From the NCBI GenBank assembly GCA_944474755.1, contig OX104117.1:60131522-60195521 (forward strand): 64,000 nucleotides of DNA. The letters run 5' to 3'. Each line of letters starts with the position of its first letter. Position 1 is the stretch's first letter. This document shows positions 23,645 through 35,450 of the stretch, in pieces. A model generated the notes under the pieces. The model worked only from the letters and a program-made list of their open reading frames with translations, had not been told where the DNA came from and did not search any database. Source of the stretch: Limnoperna fortunei (lineage: Eukaryota; Mollusca; Bivalvia; Mytilida; Modiolidae). Position numbers and translations under genes: made by a program.

Positions 23645-23745
23645 GAACAAACAACGCCACAATAACCAAGTTTTCAGCTTCATAATGGCGTCCAATATTT
23701 AAGTGGGGATAAAACCGGTCAGAACCCCGACCTGAAAGTTGCATT
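23645..23745 (-). mobile_element. SINE-T tail fragment, degenerate
   Basis: A minus-strand remnant recognised by AGCTTCATAATGGCGTCCAA, GGGGATAAAACCGG and AACCCCGACCTGAAAG. The head is absent. Confidence 0.5.
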
Positions 23746-24274
23746 AAGCACAATTCAAACATTAAAATCAAATAAAGATTATTTGGTTTTCTCCAATAAA
23801 CGTCAGTTTCTCTCTGGTTGAAATAATTGTCATTTTACGCCTAAAAAAGTAAGAGGTAGCAAAAATATGAAGCCATGATTAAAGGTTAACTATGTAATTT
23901 GCGACCTGTTTCATACCTGGTTACCATAGAGTATCGCCAAACAAGGAAGGCAGGAGATACGTGCGAGGTACTGTGAACTAAACACGTTGTTCATCTTCCA
24001 GCTCGATAGTCCATTAGTGGACAGGCCTTATTTCGTTTATGGTGTCAATATATATACTTACATTTTTTGTGGGATAGCGTTTTGAAGGCAACAACCGTTA
24101 TTTATTTAGTCGTTTTCAGGAAAGCATTGAAAGATTAATTATATGCTGTTAAAAGGCTTTTACCATCATGTGTTTTCTATTGTTCTGCATTTTAAAAACG
24201 TGTCTTATTATAGTCTTTCTTTCGTTATTCTTTTTGTATACTTATTTTCTCGTATTCCATTTGATAACTTGATT

Positions 24275-24375
24275 GATTAAATTGATAAACTGATTGCTTG
24301 CTTGCTTGCTTGCTTCCTTGATTCATTGATTGACTGACAGCGAGCAGTATTCACGTGTATATTCAGGTTGAGAAC
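24275..24375 (-). mobile_element. SINE-G tail fragment with GCTT microsatellite
   Basis: A GATT/GCTT repeat (GATTGCTTGCTTGCTTGC), then GACAGCGAGCAGTATTCACG and GTATATTCAGGTTGAG: a decayed minus-strand 3' end of the CAAT-tailed family. Confidence 0.5.
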
Positions 24376-27300
24376 AAATTTGCACCTCATTCCGCAAAAG
24401 ACAAATAAATTTAAAAAAAACCCACCCGGTAATGAGCTGAGGCTTATGGCTTAAGTCCTGGGAATCGTCCCAGTAGTTCCTTTGAAGTTTGCTTGATATT
24501 GGTTATTATATCGCCTTACAAGGACTGCAGATCAGTATCTAACTACATCAAAGTCAAATAACTTTTTTTTTCTTTGCCTGACGGCAACCTGTAAAACCCT
24601 TAATCCGACGTGAGTAACAGTCTATTCTATTAAAACGGCTTGAGTTACCATTTTGTTTACATGTCTTAAATTATCAGGGCAACGGATACATAATCAGAAA
24701 ATGCTATGAACTCTCACACCAGTGGCATAATTATCAGTGTAGGTATTAACACCGATTGGAATAAAAGAGTCTACGTATAGTTGTTTATCTTATCAAATAA
24801 TCCTGGTGATTTTATTTACTTCATCTGTCAATTGTATGGATAACGCTGTACCCAGAATACATGTACATGTATAAGTTACCACGAAGATTCTGTATGTGAC
24901 AGTAGGTGCTTTCCGTTATAGATACAGGTAGATTATTTTATTTTCATCTATTCCCAATCTCGGTCACATCAAGTATCGATTTTAGGTGAAAATTCCTTCG
25001 CAAATAAACACAATCACTGGGACATGTTTATTGACATGAATAAAACTATTATCATTGTCGTATTGAAACAATGGTGTGTAAATATTCACTGATTACTACA
25101 CGTGTTCCATATAATGACAAGAAACCACAAACCTAGGACTCTAGGCCATAAAATTGAACAGTCCCTAAATAATGTGGATGGACACGAATTTTCTATTTCT
25201 ATATAATTTATTTATTATATCATTTGGTTAACTTCTATCATTCTTATCAAATCAAAACGCTCTAAACGTTCTAAATAAATAATCAAATGTTATGCAAAAC
25301 CACCACCTTTTCCAGAGGTGACGGGACTCCCCCCCCCCCCCGTTTACAAATACCCACTCGTTCTAGATCATTGAAATAAATGCGAAAATGCATAAGAAAA
25401 CACGTACCTCCACAAACAAGTCTTGTCCTATCAAATACTAAAACACTTGACAGTTACCACTTAAAGAAAACGTACGGTGTACCATCAGTTCTACAGTGTT
25501 TTCAAGTGGTGCGTTCAAATAAATGTATTATTCAACTTCCGTTCAGTGGTAAATATGTTTAAGAATCAATTTCACGTGTGACATTTAAATTCGTGTATAA
25601 ATTTCACATAATCGCTTTTAGTTTGTTGATGTTTATTTCAAGTTATGTTAATTTCACTCTTATTAATTATTCTGTACTTTACATGAAATAAATCCTTACC
25701 TGAAAGTCAAACGTTCGTATTGGTCCATTTGACCGGATTTGATTTTCGTTATACAGATCTGTACATACAATCTATAATATATATTCCTGATCAAACAGAG
25801 TGCCTTTGTCAACACGATCAAAATAAACTCTCCGTATTAGGCCGGTTTGGGTTTTTGTCAGGCCAACACAAAGTCAATATTTGTTGAAAATTTAATGAAT
25901 CATTAATTATTCATAACCTTTACTATATATTTGGTTAATTTTAAAACAGTTTTAAATCCATATAAACATATATTAATAGCATCTACATTTTTAAACCATA
26001 TTTTTAAAACAGAAATTTGATGAAAATTCTAGTTTTATTTAAGTTATCATCACGGTGTATATATCAATGCCGCATAATTTTTGAAAGCATCAGATGACAG
26101 AATTATAAATAATCTGCATTACATACCATCTGTCGCTTTTTCATTTTGCCAGATATGAACTGATCTTATCAAATTTTAAGTAAAGATCGATGTATTTTGT
26201 AAAAAATGATAATCCGTCAATTTTATCTGTGCATGCCTTGTTCAAAACTTATTAAAATATTGCGTTTGAATCCCATACTTCGACGCCAGATGCATGTAGT
26301 TCACCGACCTGCCCAGCTTGTCATACTGTCCGGGATATCAAAAGTTTAACACTGTGGACTCTCAGTTTTTACAGGATACTCTCAATTTATCAGTTATCTG
26401 TTTCATCAAATCAGCTGAAAGTCTTATCACGATACGATAGTAAATCTACAGGCATCCCACTTAAAAATATTAAGTTCCGATGAAAATAAAGGCTCCATAC
26501 TGCAATTGTTCAGAGATGATATAAATATGTCTGTACGTCATTCATTCTAGCAAAACAAAAATGATAAATAATTTCTAATCTACTTTTTCTTGTAACTTTT
26601 TCTGTTGTTGCGTTACGCTCTAATATCCTAAATGTCAAATGGCGGCCAACAACGCTGTACGGTTGGAGGATTATACATACATGGTTTGTGCAATACCTTC
26701 ATTATGAGGGATGGAACTTTTCATCTAAAGCAACGAAACTTTAAGCATTAACCATAATAACACATTTCACCGCATTCAGACGCTTTGAGATTCCTTTATC
26801 CTTAGCGCAGCCGCTGAACAATTAATAAGTTTGTGCGCAATAATTGTAAAGATCACGACTGAATTATACCTGCGATAAGGAATGCCTATTTTTCCTCATG
26901 TCCAATAATTCTGAAGACTTCGTAATTTCTAGTTCTACGAATAATGTTGTTTTATTGCCATTTCCTGCAATATTTTGCTTTCAGGATATAGCTTATATTA
27001 TTCGTGTTAGGGATAGGAATAATCCAGAGACGAATATTTCTTTCTTCTTTGATCTGTAATCTTTATTAATTGTAGAAATTGTCAAAGGTAGAAAGAACAT
27101 AAATCAGTTATATCACGATTCGGTTGTACGAATATGTATTGGACAGGGTTGTGTGCGATTCAGCGTCACATATGGCAGTTCCGACTGCATATCTCTCTTA
27201 AAATCTAAGCCGACTTCGAGTTAACCAATTAAAACTAGAGAATGTTTATGTTACTATGGTAGTTGAGAAAAACCCAGACTTTAAGTCTGCGATTAGATCT

Positions 27301-27680
27301 AAGATTCTTTTAAGAAAACCATGTATTGAAGTTGACTTTGTAGGTCTTCCGTGTATCTAACCTGAGGACGTAAAGTTAATTTTAGTATTGAAAAGCTTTA
27401 CCAAAACGACTTCTTTATGTCCACGGGACTATTCCAGCTTGAACAAATAATGTGCATACCAATTTCATAACAATACTTTTAAAGATTTTTCATACTTCAA
27501 AGTTTTAATTGGGAAGAACACGTTAAATATTATTTGAATTGTAAGTCCTCTATCCTTACTGGTTCCCGATTTAAACCTGTGTGTTTTTCAAGTTTTTTTG
27601 TTCGGATCTTCAGATAATTAATTTCTTTACGTTTCAATTTGCTCTCTCGTGTCCTATTATGCTGGGATCATAATAAGAGG
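24376..27680. other. No recognised feature
   Basis: About 3.3 kb without long frames, exons or repeats I can name. A C-run lies near 25330. Confidence 0.5.
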
Positions 27681-27682
27681 TT

Positions 27683-28080
27683 TTCCAGTGCTCGAGCCAC
27701 AGAGCAGCCCAGCGCGTCCCCGGGTGTCGGTTAGGGACAGCTTCTAATATAATAGGGGGGGGGGTTAGGTCATAATACGGAAAGCCTGGCTGCGGACCAT
27801 AGTGGGTAACGTGTATGGAGAAGCCACCATCCTTGCACGATAAAGACCCCTTTTGAAGATTTATAAAAAGAGTAGGCTTATTGAAGCCGTACCAAAAAGC
27901 TGAATTCTCCGCTCGAATTTAAAAAACCATACTTTTCCAGTGGCTGTCTAAATTGTGTTCGCTGTGTCCAACTCCGCCCCTTTTTCGTTAATTAATTGTT
28001 TGGTAACTTGTTCTCGTCCTACATATAGCTGAAATACTGCTCACTGGACGTGAAGCAAACATCTTATCAATCAATAAACC
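27683..28080 (+). mobile_element. SINE-G copy
   Basis: A plus-strand copy, truncated at the 5' end: GTGCTCGAGCCACAGAGCAG, AGGTCATAATACGGAAAGCC, ATCCTTGCACGATAAAGACC, TTTCCAGTGGCTGTCTAAATT, then CATATAGCTGAAATACTGC and a short ATCAATCAAT tail. It holds a G10 run near 27755. It lies directly beside the MITE at 28134. Confidence 0.82.
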
Positions 28081-28178
28081 TGTCATATACATGTATATTA
28101 TGATTTTGCAAATAAAACATCGTAGATATATAGTACGAAAGCCCATTAGGCTCATTTGGTAGACTAAACAAAAATTTT

Positions 28179-28263
28179 TTTCGCGTAATAACGCGTAACT
28201 TTCTCGAAATAACGCGAAGCTGTCGCGTAATTACGCGAAACTATCGCGTAATAACGCGAAAAA
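28179..28263 (+). repeat. Left palindrome array, 4 units
   Basis: TCGCGTAATAACGCG, TCGAAATAACGCGAA, TCGCGTAATTACGCGA and TCGCGTAATAACGCGA follow each other at about 20-bp steps. Each unit is its own reverse complement apart from one to three bases. Confidence 0.85.
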
Positions 28264-28691
28264 TTCTTTATATAATATGTTGCGCAGAACTTTTTCTTCA
28301 AAATGCGTAACTACATGTACATCTTAAAAGTTAGATAGGCATCTAAGTTTTTGTTTTATAAAATGAAGTATGAAACCGAAAAACTTATACAGCTCTATTT
28401 TGAGGTTGGTCTTGCAAACAATAAGATTTTAAGTTTTCTAGCAATTTTGAATAGAATCATAATAAGCAATTTAACACTAAAAAAGAACATTGAAAAGATT
28501 ACGATTGACGAGAAGAAAGGATTACTCTGATGTTTGTTATGTTGCTTTGTTTATTTAAAACCTTTTCTTAAATCATTTTGTCCTTTACTTCATCTGACGA
28601 ATGCTTCAAAGAAATGTATAAAAAAATCCTTTTCCTTTTCCATTTTGGTAAAAATGATTGAAAATAAATATAAACATTCATTATATAGTAT

Positions 28692-28825
28692 GTTTTCGAG
28701 ATATTACGAGATAAGTTTCGCGTTATTACGCGATATTTTTCGCTTTATTACGCGAAAGTTTCGCATTATAACGCGAAAGTTTTGCGTTATTACGCGAAAG
28801 TTACGCGACGCGTTGTTACGCGAAA
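28692..28825 (+). repeat. Right palindrome array, about 6 units
   Basis: TTCGAGATATTACGAGA, TTCGCGTTATTACGCGA, TTCGCTTTATTACGCGAA, TTCGCATTATAACGCGAA, TTGCGTTATTACGCGAA and a last unit GCGTTGTTACGCGAA at about 20-bp steps. It mirrors the left array. Confidence 0.85.
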
Positions 28826-29617
28826 AAAAGTTTTTTTAGTCTACCAAAATGAGCTTAATGGGCTTTCGTAATATAGTCCATGATGTATTATTTGCAAAAT
28901 TATGAACTTCGCCATTTAGACATGCTTTATTTCTGTTCTGTATTTTTCTGTATTCCTTCATTTAAATTGTGTGGTCTTAAAGTGCAAAACATAATAAAAA
29001 AGTACTAACGCACATGTATGTAACATATGTTAAAATAAATTAATATGCCTGAAACTCCCACGAGAGGATTTAATCTCATTCAAATTGTTGCTTGTTAAAT
29101 ATAGCAAATAAATATCCTGAAATTGATTTTAGCACAATGTGTTAACTGAGAAATGAAATCTATTTCCCCATTCATGAAATCATATTTGATTCTGATTATA
29201 ACGACTGAATAAATAGGATTTCATCCGAAAAAGAATGTCACAACTTTTTGATTATTGCTGCGTAATAATTTGATTATTTCGGTTTTGATAATAATTTGGA
29301 AAATATTGTATGTATATCTACTACGATAGGGCGTTAAATTTTTTATTTACCTGTTATAAAGTCATTAAAAGCAACAATATGCAATTCCGAAATCCATTCT
29401 TAGTATGAAAAGGTAGAAATTTAATGACTCATTTTTGCCATAAAAATGTTCATATGTGTCAAGTCAACGACAAAAGTACTTGTGTTTATTAGAACGAGAT
29501 CAATGTCTACATATTAGAAATGGTAATGTATCGCATGTAAGGACAGGCCAATAGTGTATTATATACATACTTTAAACACTATTTGTAGACAATAATCATC
29601 GACCACCGATATAAAGG

Positions 29618-29860
29618 GACATTGATGGCCGAGTGGTTAAGTTAGTTAGTCATTTACTATTTATCACATGCCTGTCAACAGTGATGTGGTAGGTTCGAGC
29701 CTTACTGTGGGCAGGGTCTGCTCGACTCTAGCCTAATTAGACAAAGATTGCCAGCTGTCGGGGGTGGGTTGAGGGGGATCACCGGATACTCTGCTTCCTC
29801 AACCAATAAAATGAGAACGCTCTGGTATAGCTGAAAGTAAAATCCTAAACAAACAAAAAT
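29618..29860 (+). mobile_element. SINE-T copy
   Basis: A plus-strand copy: GATGGCCGAGTGGTTAAG head, GGTAGGTTCGAGCC box B, GATTGCCAGCTGTCGGGG body, and an eroded tail (TATAGCTGAAAGTAAAATCC) followed by AAAC-like sequence. Confidence 0.82.
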
Positions 29861-29934
29861 CAACAACAGTACTCTGATATATTATTGACTATAGGCTTCT
29901 GCTAATAATTTACAGATCTCGAAGAAATATGAAG

Positions 29935-30090
29935 ATCATGACACGGAAAGCCTGACGACGGGCCACGGTGTGTGACGTGTTTGTAGAGTGTCTCATTCCT
30001 TGCACATTGCAGATCTCGATAAGAGTAGGAGCATTGTAACTGCCACAAAGAAGTTAAATAATTCATTCTTAACCAACCTTTTCAGTGGAA
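29935..30090 (+). mobile_element. SINE-G internal fragment
   Basis: A plus-strand piece: ATGACACGGAAAGCCTGACG, GGGCCACGGTGTGTGACG, GTTTGTAGAGTGTCTCATTCC, CCTTTTCAGTGGAATTTC. Ends not defined. Confidence 0.6.
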
Positions 30091-30159
30091 TTTCAAAATT
30101 TTGCCGTTCACTCAGTCTTTCTAGAATTTATGTAAGGAGCTTATTAGCCACCCACTTTT

Positions 30160-30310
30160 GATCGCGCGTCGGTGAACATTCGAGTATGTGTAGTCTGCCC
30201 AATCTTAATAGATAAGGATTACCAGTTTACCCACCGAAGGTCGGGGTTCACAGGGTACTAATAAAAGTGGACGCCACGATATAGCTGAAAAAAAATGCTG
30301 AAAGGGGGTT
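30160..30310 (+). mobile_element. SINE-T 3' fragment
   Basis: A plus-strand body and tail: AATCTTAATAGATAAGGATT, CCAGTTTACCCACCGAAGG, GTGGACGCCACGATATAGC. The tRNA head is truncated; the left part, with ACATTCGAG, may be its last trace. Confidence 0.7.
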
Positions 30311-31469
30311 TTGTTATTTAAATGCTGGAAAGGGCATTCTTTATATAAACTATTGCTGGATTAGTTTTTAAAAAGTATGTTTTTTAAATGACGATTTTTA
30401 TATTGTTATGCCAACTGTGTAATAGCGTTGTCTCATGCCAATATAAATATCAAAAGAACATTATTGTAAGATCTTGGATATATAATAGGGCCAGACCCAA
30501 TATCATTAATACTAAGTATTGTTTGGTAAAAAATGTAGGCACTCTTTATGTTATTTATTAAATCCTGGCTAATCATTCGTTTAAATTATTTTGCTCTCTC
30601 TTCTTCTGCTGAGGGCAAGCTGCAACAATAACACTACGAAGAATCCGACTTATTATTTTATTTTCCTTATTGCAACAATGTCTGCAGGGAAATATGCCGA
30701 TGCCAGTTCTTATATGATTTCTATTAATACAATCGCTCAACAATATTTATTCTTGACTTGATCTTAAGATGAATTAATTGTGGAGAATTGTTGACGGTGT
30801 CAATACCTTTGAAGTACGTTCAAGGACTCGATAATTGCTTTACATTGTCCAATCAATCACGTCGGAAATATTTTAGCAATGAAGACATCGAATACACAAA
30901 TTGATTGTTCTCGAGAAAATTAGTTTATTCCTAAGATTTTGAAAGATTAACGCTTAAAAAGTGATAATGATTATTTTTAATTAATACAATATATATATAA
31001 CAAAATGATTTAAGTGCGATGATTGTAATTGATAGTATTATTAAATTTTCAAAATGAAGTCCTCAATACCATAGCCTTGTCACTTAGCAAGATTTCTCTA
31101 CATATATCTTAGTGAATTCTTCGACAGAAACAGAAAGCCAGGGCCAGCACTGATGGTATTCCAATGTAACCAAAGACTTACATATACCTTGTTATCATTG
31201 TTTGGAAACGAATTGTTTAAAGTAATGAGAATTTTGTTCCAAACTAGAAACATACAGTTGCTGTGGAGTTTTGGGACACTAACTTTTTTTAAACCGGAAG
31301 TAAATGTCTTTTGACTGGACATGTTGTACTGAAGTGACTTCTTAAAGCGGAATTTTATATCTTTTGACAGAACCTGAAAACATATGATTGCTCAGGTCTT
31401 TTGTCAACCGAAGGGATCTTTTGAAAACTGGAAGTTATTTACCAAACCGGAAGTTAATGCCATTTTAAA

Positions 31470-32075
31470 GGTCATGTTTCAAGATGACCAATGTTGAAGA
31501 CCGTAGGTCTTTTTGACTAATAGATTTAATGTTATGGCCTATAACGTCTTTACCTTCAGTGTCCAGAGGAGTTGATTTGATTTGATTTTAAATCTTTCTT
31601 CAACGGTTTTCTAAGTTCTAATGATAAACAAGATTCAAGAACAAGGTCATAGATGACTTTTGGCCTTGAGACCATTATTAACGTCTTGTCTCAAGATGAT
31701 AAATGGCGAAGACACCAGGTTTTAACGGCTTATGGTTTTATGCTTTTTCGCATAACGGCGATACCGTAACTGTTCCTGATAGTTATCCCCCTTACGGATG
31801 GATAAAACTGTTCGGTTATATCTGGACAAAGTTGCGCCTTTATGACATGATACTTTTAAATAATTTACTTTTAATCTATCCTTTACTGTTTTGAGTCAAA
31901 ACGATAAGAAGATTGTAGGCCTAAGGTCAAGGTCACTACTGAACTTTGAACTTGAGTCCATCTTTAATGACATATCAGAAGAGGACCCATGCTGAACACC
32001 CTAGGTGTTTTCGACTAACGGTTTTTGAGTTTTGGTAATAAACAGAGTCCTTGAAACAGTCAAAGGGATACAGTT
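31470..32075 (+). repeat. Degenerate direct repeats
   Basis: Three related blocks: GATGACCAATGTTGAAGACC (31478), GATGATAAATGGCGAAGAC (31697) and GAGGACCCATGCTGAACACC (31981). Each is followed by a TAGGT..T..GACTAA-type and a GATAAACA/AATAAACAGA-type box and preceded by AAGGTCA words. A similar AAGGTCAAGGTCA phrase occurs at 52470. Confidence 0.5.
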
Positions 32076-32374
32076 CAAATGCGCTAGTAAAATATTTTGT
32101 TGGGCCATAGTATGTTACAAAGTTTCTTAACATTTTTCACTTTTCAGTTTTCTGTATCTCGTATGGCTTTGGACTTGTCTGATAACAAGGTTTTCGCTGT
32201 TTGAGGAGATAACTCAGCAAAGATAATGCTTCGGTTACGCTGCGTCGACTCCGATTAGCCTTTGCGCAAAATAATAAAATTTGGGTACACAATAATTGTC
32301 GCAAAATACCAAAATGATATGTCACGTACTTCTTCTACGCCGTGATTTGATAGTTGGCGGAAACGGTGGGAGGA

Positions 32375-32490
32375 CAAGACGGGAAAATCTCGGACACCCA
32401 AGTGAAAAGATTTCTGGTCTCCAACGAGGCTCTGCCGAGTTGGAGACCAAAAGAAATCTTTCACGCGGGTGTCTGAGATTTCCCGTCTTG
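32375..32490. mobile_element. Hairpin element
   Basis: The left arm CAAGACGGGAAAATCTCGGA, continuing through CACCCAAGTGAAAAGATTTC and TGGTCTCCAAC, pairs with GTTGGAGACCAAAAGAAATC and CCCGTCTTG at the right. The loop is GAGGCTCTGCCGA. Weaker pairing extends about 12 bp further out on both sides. Confidence 0.8.
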
Positions 32491-32828
32491 CCTAACCACT
32501 GGTGTTTGATTCTATTTCTCACTGATTCGTTAAAAAATCCGGTTCTGTTCTATTGAAAGATGGCAACAAATAGAGTTATCTACCCTGAACGTAATCTCCA
32601 GTGTACACATGTTGCATCACCGTGTTTGTTTTGATGTTTACCGCTATCATATTGTGGCATAAATTGGGTCATGGAAGCTCAGATATGATGTTTTCATGTT
32701 AATATTTAAAAAGGCATAGTAAACCAACACAACTAAAGCAAATATTTTATAATGTTTATTGCTGAACCGACAGTTGACGTCACAATACATTTTTACGGAA
32801 AGGAGCGTGAAATTCTTATCTCACCCAC

Positions 32829-32852
32829 GGGTTGAGATATGGATATCTCAAC
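32829..32852. repeat. 24-bp perfect palindrome
   Basis: GGTTGAGATAT followed by its complement ATATCTCAACC, with GG in the centre. It lies in otherwise unexplained sequence near GACGTCA (about 32772). Confidence 0.55.
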
Positions 32853-33789
32853 CGGCTAAAAATAGGTACCACGCTGTCTCATTAGTGAGAAAATAATAAT
32901 ATTAATCCGGAGAAAAACAATAAGATCTTGGAAAGACCTTAAATATAAAGCGCGAATATTACGAAAGTAACCATGGTAACAAATCTTACCTGGTGGAAAT
33001 TTCATATTTTTTAATTTTATGTGTAACTTACAAGCTACCTTATTTAACCATGTTGCTGGAAAAGATATTTTTGAGTGAATGTAACCAGGGTTTCATATAT
33101 AGCTGTTATTTCTGGTGTGCCAAGTTTGACAAGTCACTAAGTAAAAAATGCTGTTGTTTTGAGAACACGTCAGTTATTAACGTTATAAAAATAATTTATG
33201 TTTCTTAACACATTACTTAACAAAAATAAATTCCGTGTCTCTACTATGCTCAAATAAAGGTTATATCGGCGTAGTTTTGATCATATTGAGCTGTTAACTC
33301 TTACCTATCCTTTACCCCCGGTAATTGCTCTTACTCGATTTTCAAACCTTTCTTCGTCAGGTTTTTACTGCAGAAAAAAGGCAAAGCAAAACAAAACAAA
33401 AACAAACATGTAAAAGAAACGAAAAAGCGAATTTTAAACGTTGATTCTCCCCAAGACAGCGGTTGTCTTCATCACATTGCTACGATTCATATACGTTAAG
33501 TTAAACACATTTTGATTTCTGCACATTTGTGGTTGAGAGTATTTCAGTTTCATCCATCTCGTCTTCAACTGAACTTGATACTATTGTTGCCCTGCATGTT
33601 AACACTGCCAGATCTAATGACTTGTAATAGTAATAAAAGGAAACTAACAACTCCATTAATCACTAAAAGACAATACATACAATCACTAATTAAGTTCTCG
33701 TATAACGAGAATTGTGTTCATTTTAACCGTGTGTTTGCATTAGCACTGTAAAATGATATTTCGGTCAGCACAGATTTTTCCCCGTGATC

Positions 33790-34220
33790 GAATTATGTAG
33801 AAAAGGGTTTAACACGGTTGAATACGGAAATGACACGGCTTTACACGTGTCAGGCAGTCTGCGATGCGGATGAACAATGGTTTAGTACGGTACAAGTAAC
33901 GAAATTACGGTTCGTACGAATAAAAACGGTCTGATGCGGAATATTACGAACCACAACGAGCGACATACCTATCACGATAAATAATCTGTACATCGGGCAT
34001 AAACAAATAGGTACGGATTTAATACGGATCAGTACGTTTAATACGGTTTAGTAAGGATATACTAAGGTCCTTTATCAGTCGTCAAATTTGGAACATGTTA
34101 AAATTGTCACGGCAACAAGCACTAGTACATTTGACTACAGGAACAATACGGAAAGCTACGGACTAATACTGATTGCAATGAATGATGTCGGATATTACCC
34201 GTAGCTAATCCGGCTAAAAT
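33790..34220 (+). repeat. Cryptic TACGG/ACGGTTTA-rich repeat
   Basis: The words TTTAGTACGG, TTTAATACGG, AACACGG and AATACGG recur irregularly about twenty times in 430 bp. No fixed period is seen. Confidence 0.55.
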
Positions 34221-34344
34221 CCGCAAATATGTAATCTTGGCAATAAGTAAACATTTAATGGGAAGTTTGCCTGTATTTAGATAAACTTAATTATCACAAA
34301 CTGCTAAAACTGAATTTGTAAACTTTTAGATTTAAAGTAAAAGA

Positions 34345-34735
34345 TACCGGCTTACATCTTGGTGCCATCAACAAAGTACTAACACACTATGCCGACTCCC
34401 ACCTTGGAGGCACTAACAACAAGAATCCAAATAATATCGTGCTGTTACAACCACAAGATACCGGCTTACACATTGCTATTTTCAACAAAGCGCCAACTTG
34501 CACCTTAGAGCCACCAACAACCCACTATCAGCTTATACCTTGCTGCCACCAACGCTGTACCAACTCACAACATGGAGTTACAAACAAAGTACCGACTCAC
34601 ATTCTGCTGCCAACATATAACAACAAGGTAACAACTAACTCCATGCTAGAAATTCACACCTTGGCGCCACGAACGAGGTACAAACCAACCAACTCCCTTG
34701 TGCCAAAAAAAAAAACGCAAGGTACCAACGACATC
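34345..34735 (+). repeat. Degenerate 36-40-bp tandem repeat
   Basis: Units resemble ACCGACTCACACCTTGCTGC plus CACCAACAAGGT, about ten copies with many changes. The 101-codon frame within it (34439-34744) is a by-product. Confidence 0.65.
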
Positions 34736-34870
34736 TTAAATTAAACCAACAACAAATTGATACTTCAGACTGAATCGTGCGCTATAGGTTTCATGTAAAG
34801 TTTGTCCACAGTTACCAAGAACATTTGAACCAGAAATGTTTAAGTAGCCAGTGTAATGTTATACAATTAA

Positions 34871-34982
34871 TGACTTTGATCTAGGTCGCTTTCAGGATTT
34901 ATCAGCCAGAGAAAATGTAATATTCATAAAATATACATTTTGATAGTTGATAAATCCTGATAGCGACGTATATCAAAGTTAG
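34871..34982. mobile_element. Hairpin element, TCAGGATTTATCAGCC family
   Basis: The left arm TGACTTTGATCTAGGTCGCT then TTCAGGATTTATCAGCC pairs with GATAAATCCTGATAGCGACG then TATATCAAAGTTA. A related copy lies at 42469-42566. Confidence 0.75.
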
Positions 34983-35450
34983 AAATTGTTAAATTACATG
35001 AATAAAATCACCATCTACCTTGATCAGAAAAACAGAGAATGCTACCACACAATTGTACTTTTCGATCTATTTTTAGAAATAAATCAGGTCGATATTGGAT
35101 TCCGCTTGAGAAATTCTGTTCAACACCAGTGTTCCATATTTGCCGCCATGCCAACACCCAGAACTAAGACTTGCTTACAGTTAGATTGTCTGTCGTGTTC
35201 TTTACAAACATTTGAGAAAATTAAAACTTTCATTACAAAATTAAGTTTTCACAGTTAGAAATAAGGCAAAAAAACCGACCTGAATATCAGTTAAAAATCA
35301 ATGGAAAATTGCAAATCCGGATTCAGACAAACACACTTAGGTGTTCAAACCGATTCAGCAATAAGACACCTCGTTTGAGTTTATTAGCCCAACAAACTTA
35401 CCACTCCCATTTGGTCCACCTCTGTTATTTTCACCTAATGTCGGAACGTA

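Larger units (their letters stand above)
28134..28870. mobile_element. MITE-like element with subterminal palindrome arrays (TCGCG type)
   Basis: 737 bp with inverted termini of about 60 bp (TACGAAAGCCCATTAGGCTC at the left; the complement ending GGGCTTTCGTA at the right), flanked by the 6-bp repeat ATATAG at 28128-28133 and 28871-28876. Inside each terminus is an array of imperfect palindromes, consensus TTCGCGTTATTACGCGAA, at about 20-bp spacing: four units on the left (28179-28263), about six on the right (28692-28825). The 430-bp middle is AT-rich with no recognised protein. Inference: a non-autonomous DNA transposon whose arrays may be repeated transposase binding sites. I cannot assign a superfamily. 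Confidence 0.8.

Noticed and set aside
26278..26300. CGACGCCAGATG on the plus strand, a possible reverse hammerhead 3' part
   Set aside because: The complement has CTGGCGTCG but no CTGATGA box or stem II nearby.
28179..28825. Regularly spaced short palindromes, superficially CRISPR-like
   Set aside because: The spacing is about 20 bp without unique spacers of normal size, the arrays are mirrored, and they lie within inverted termini of a transposon-like element in an animal genome.
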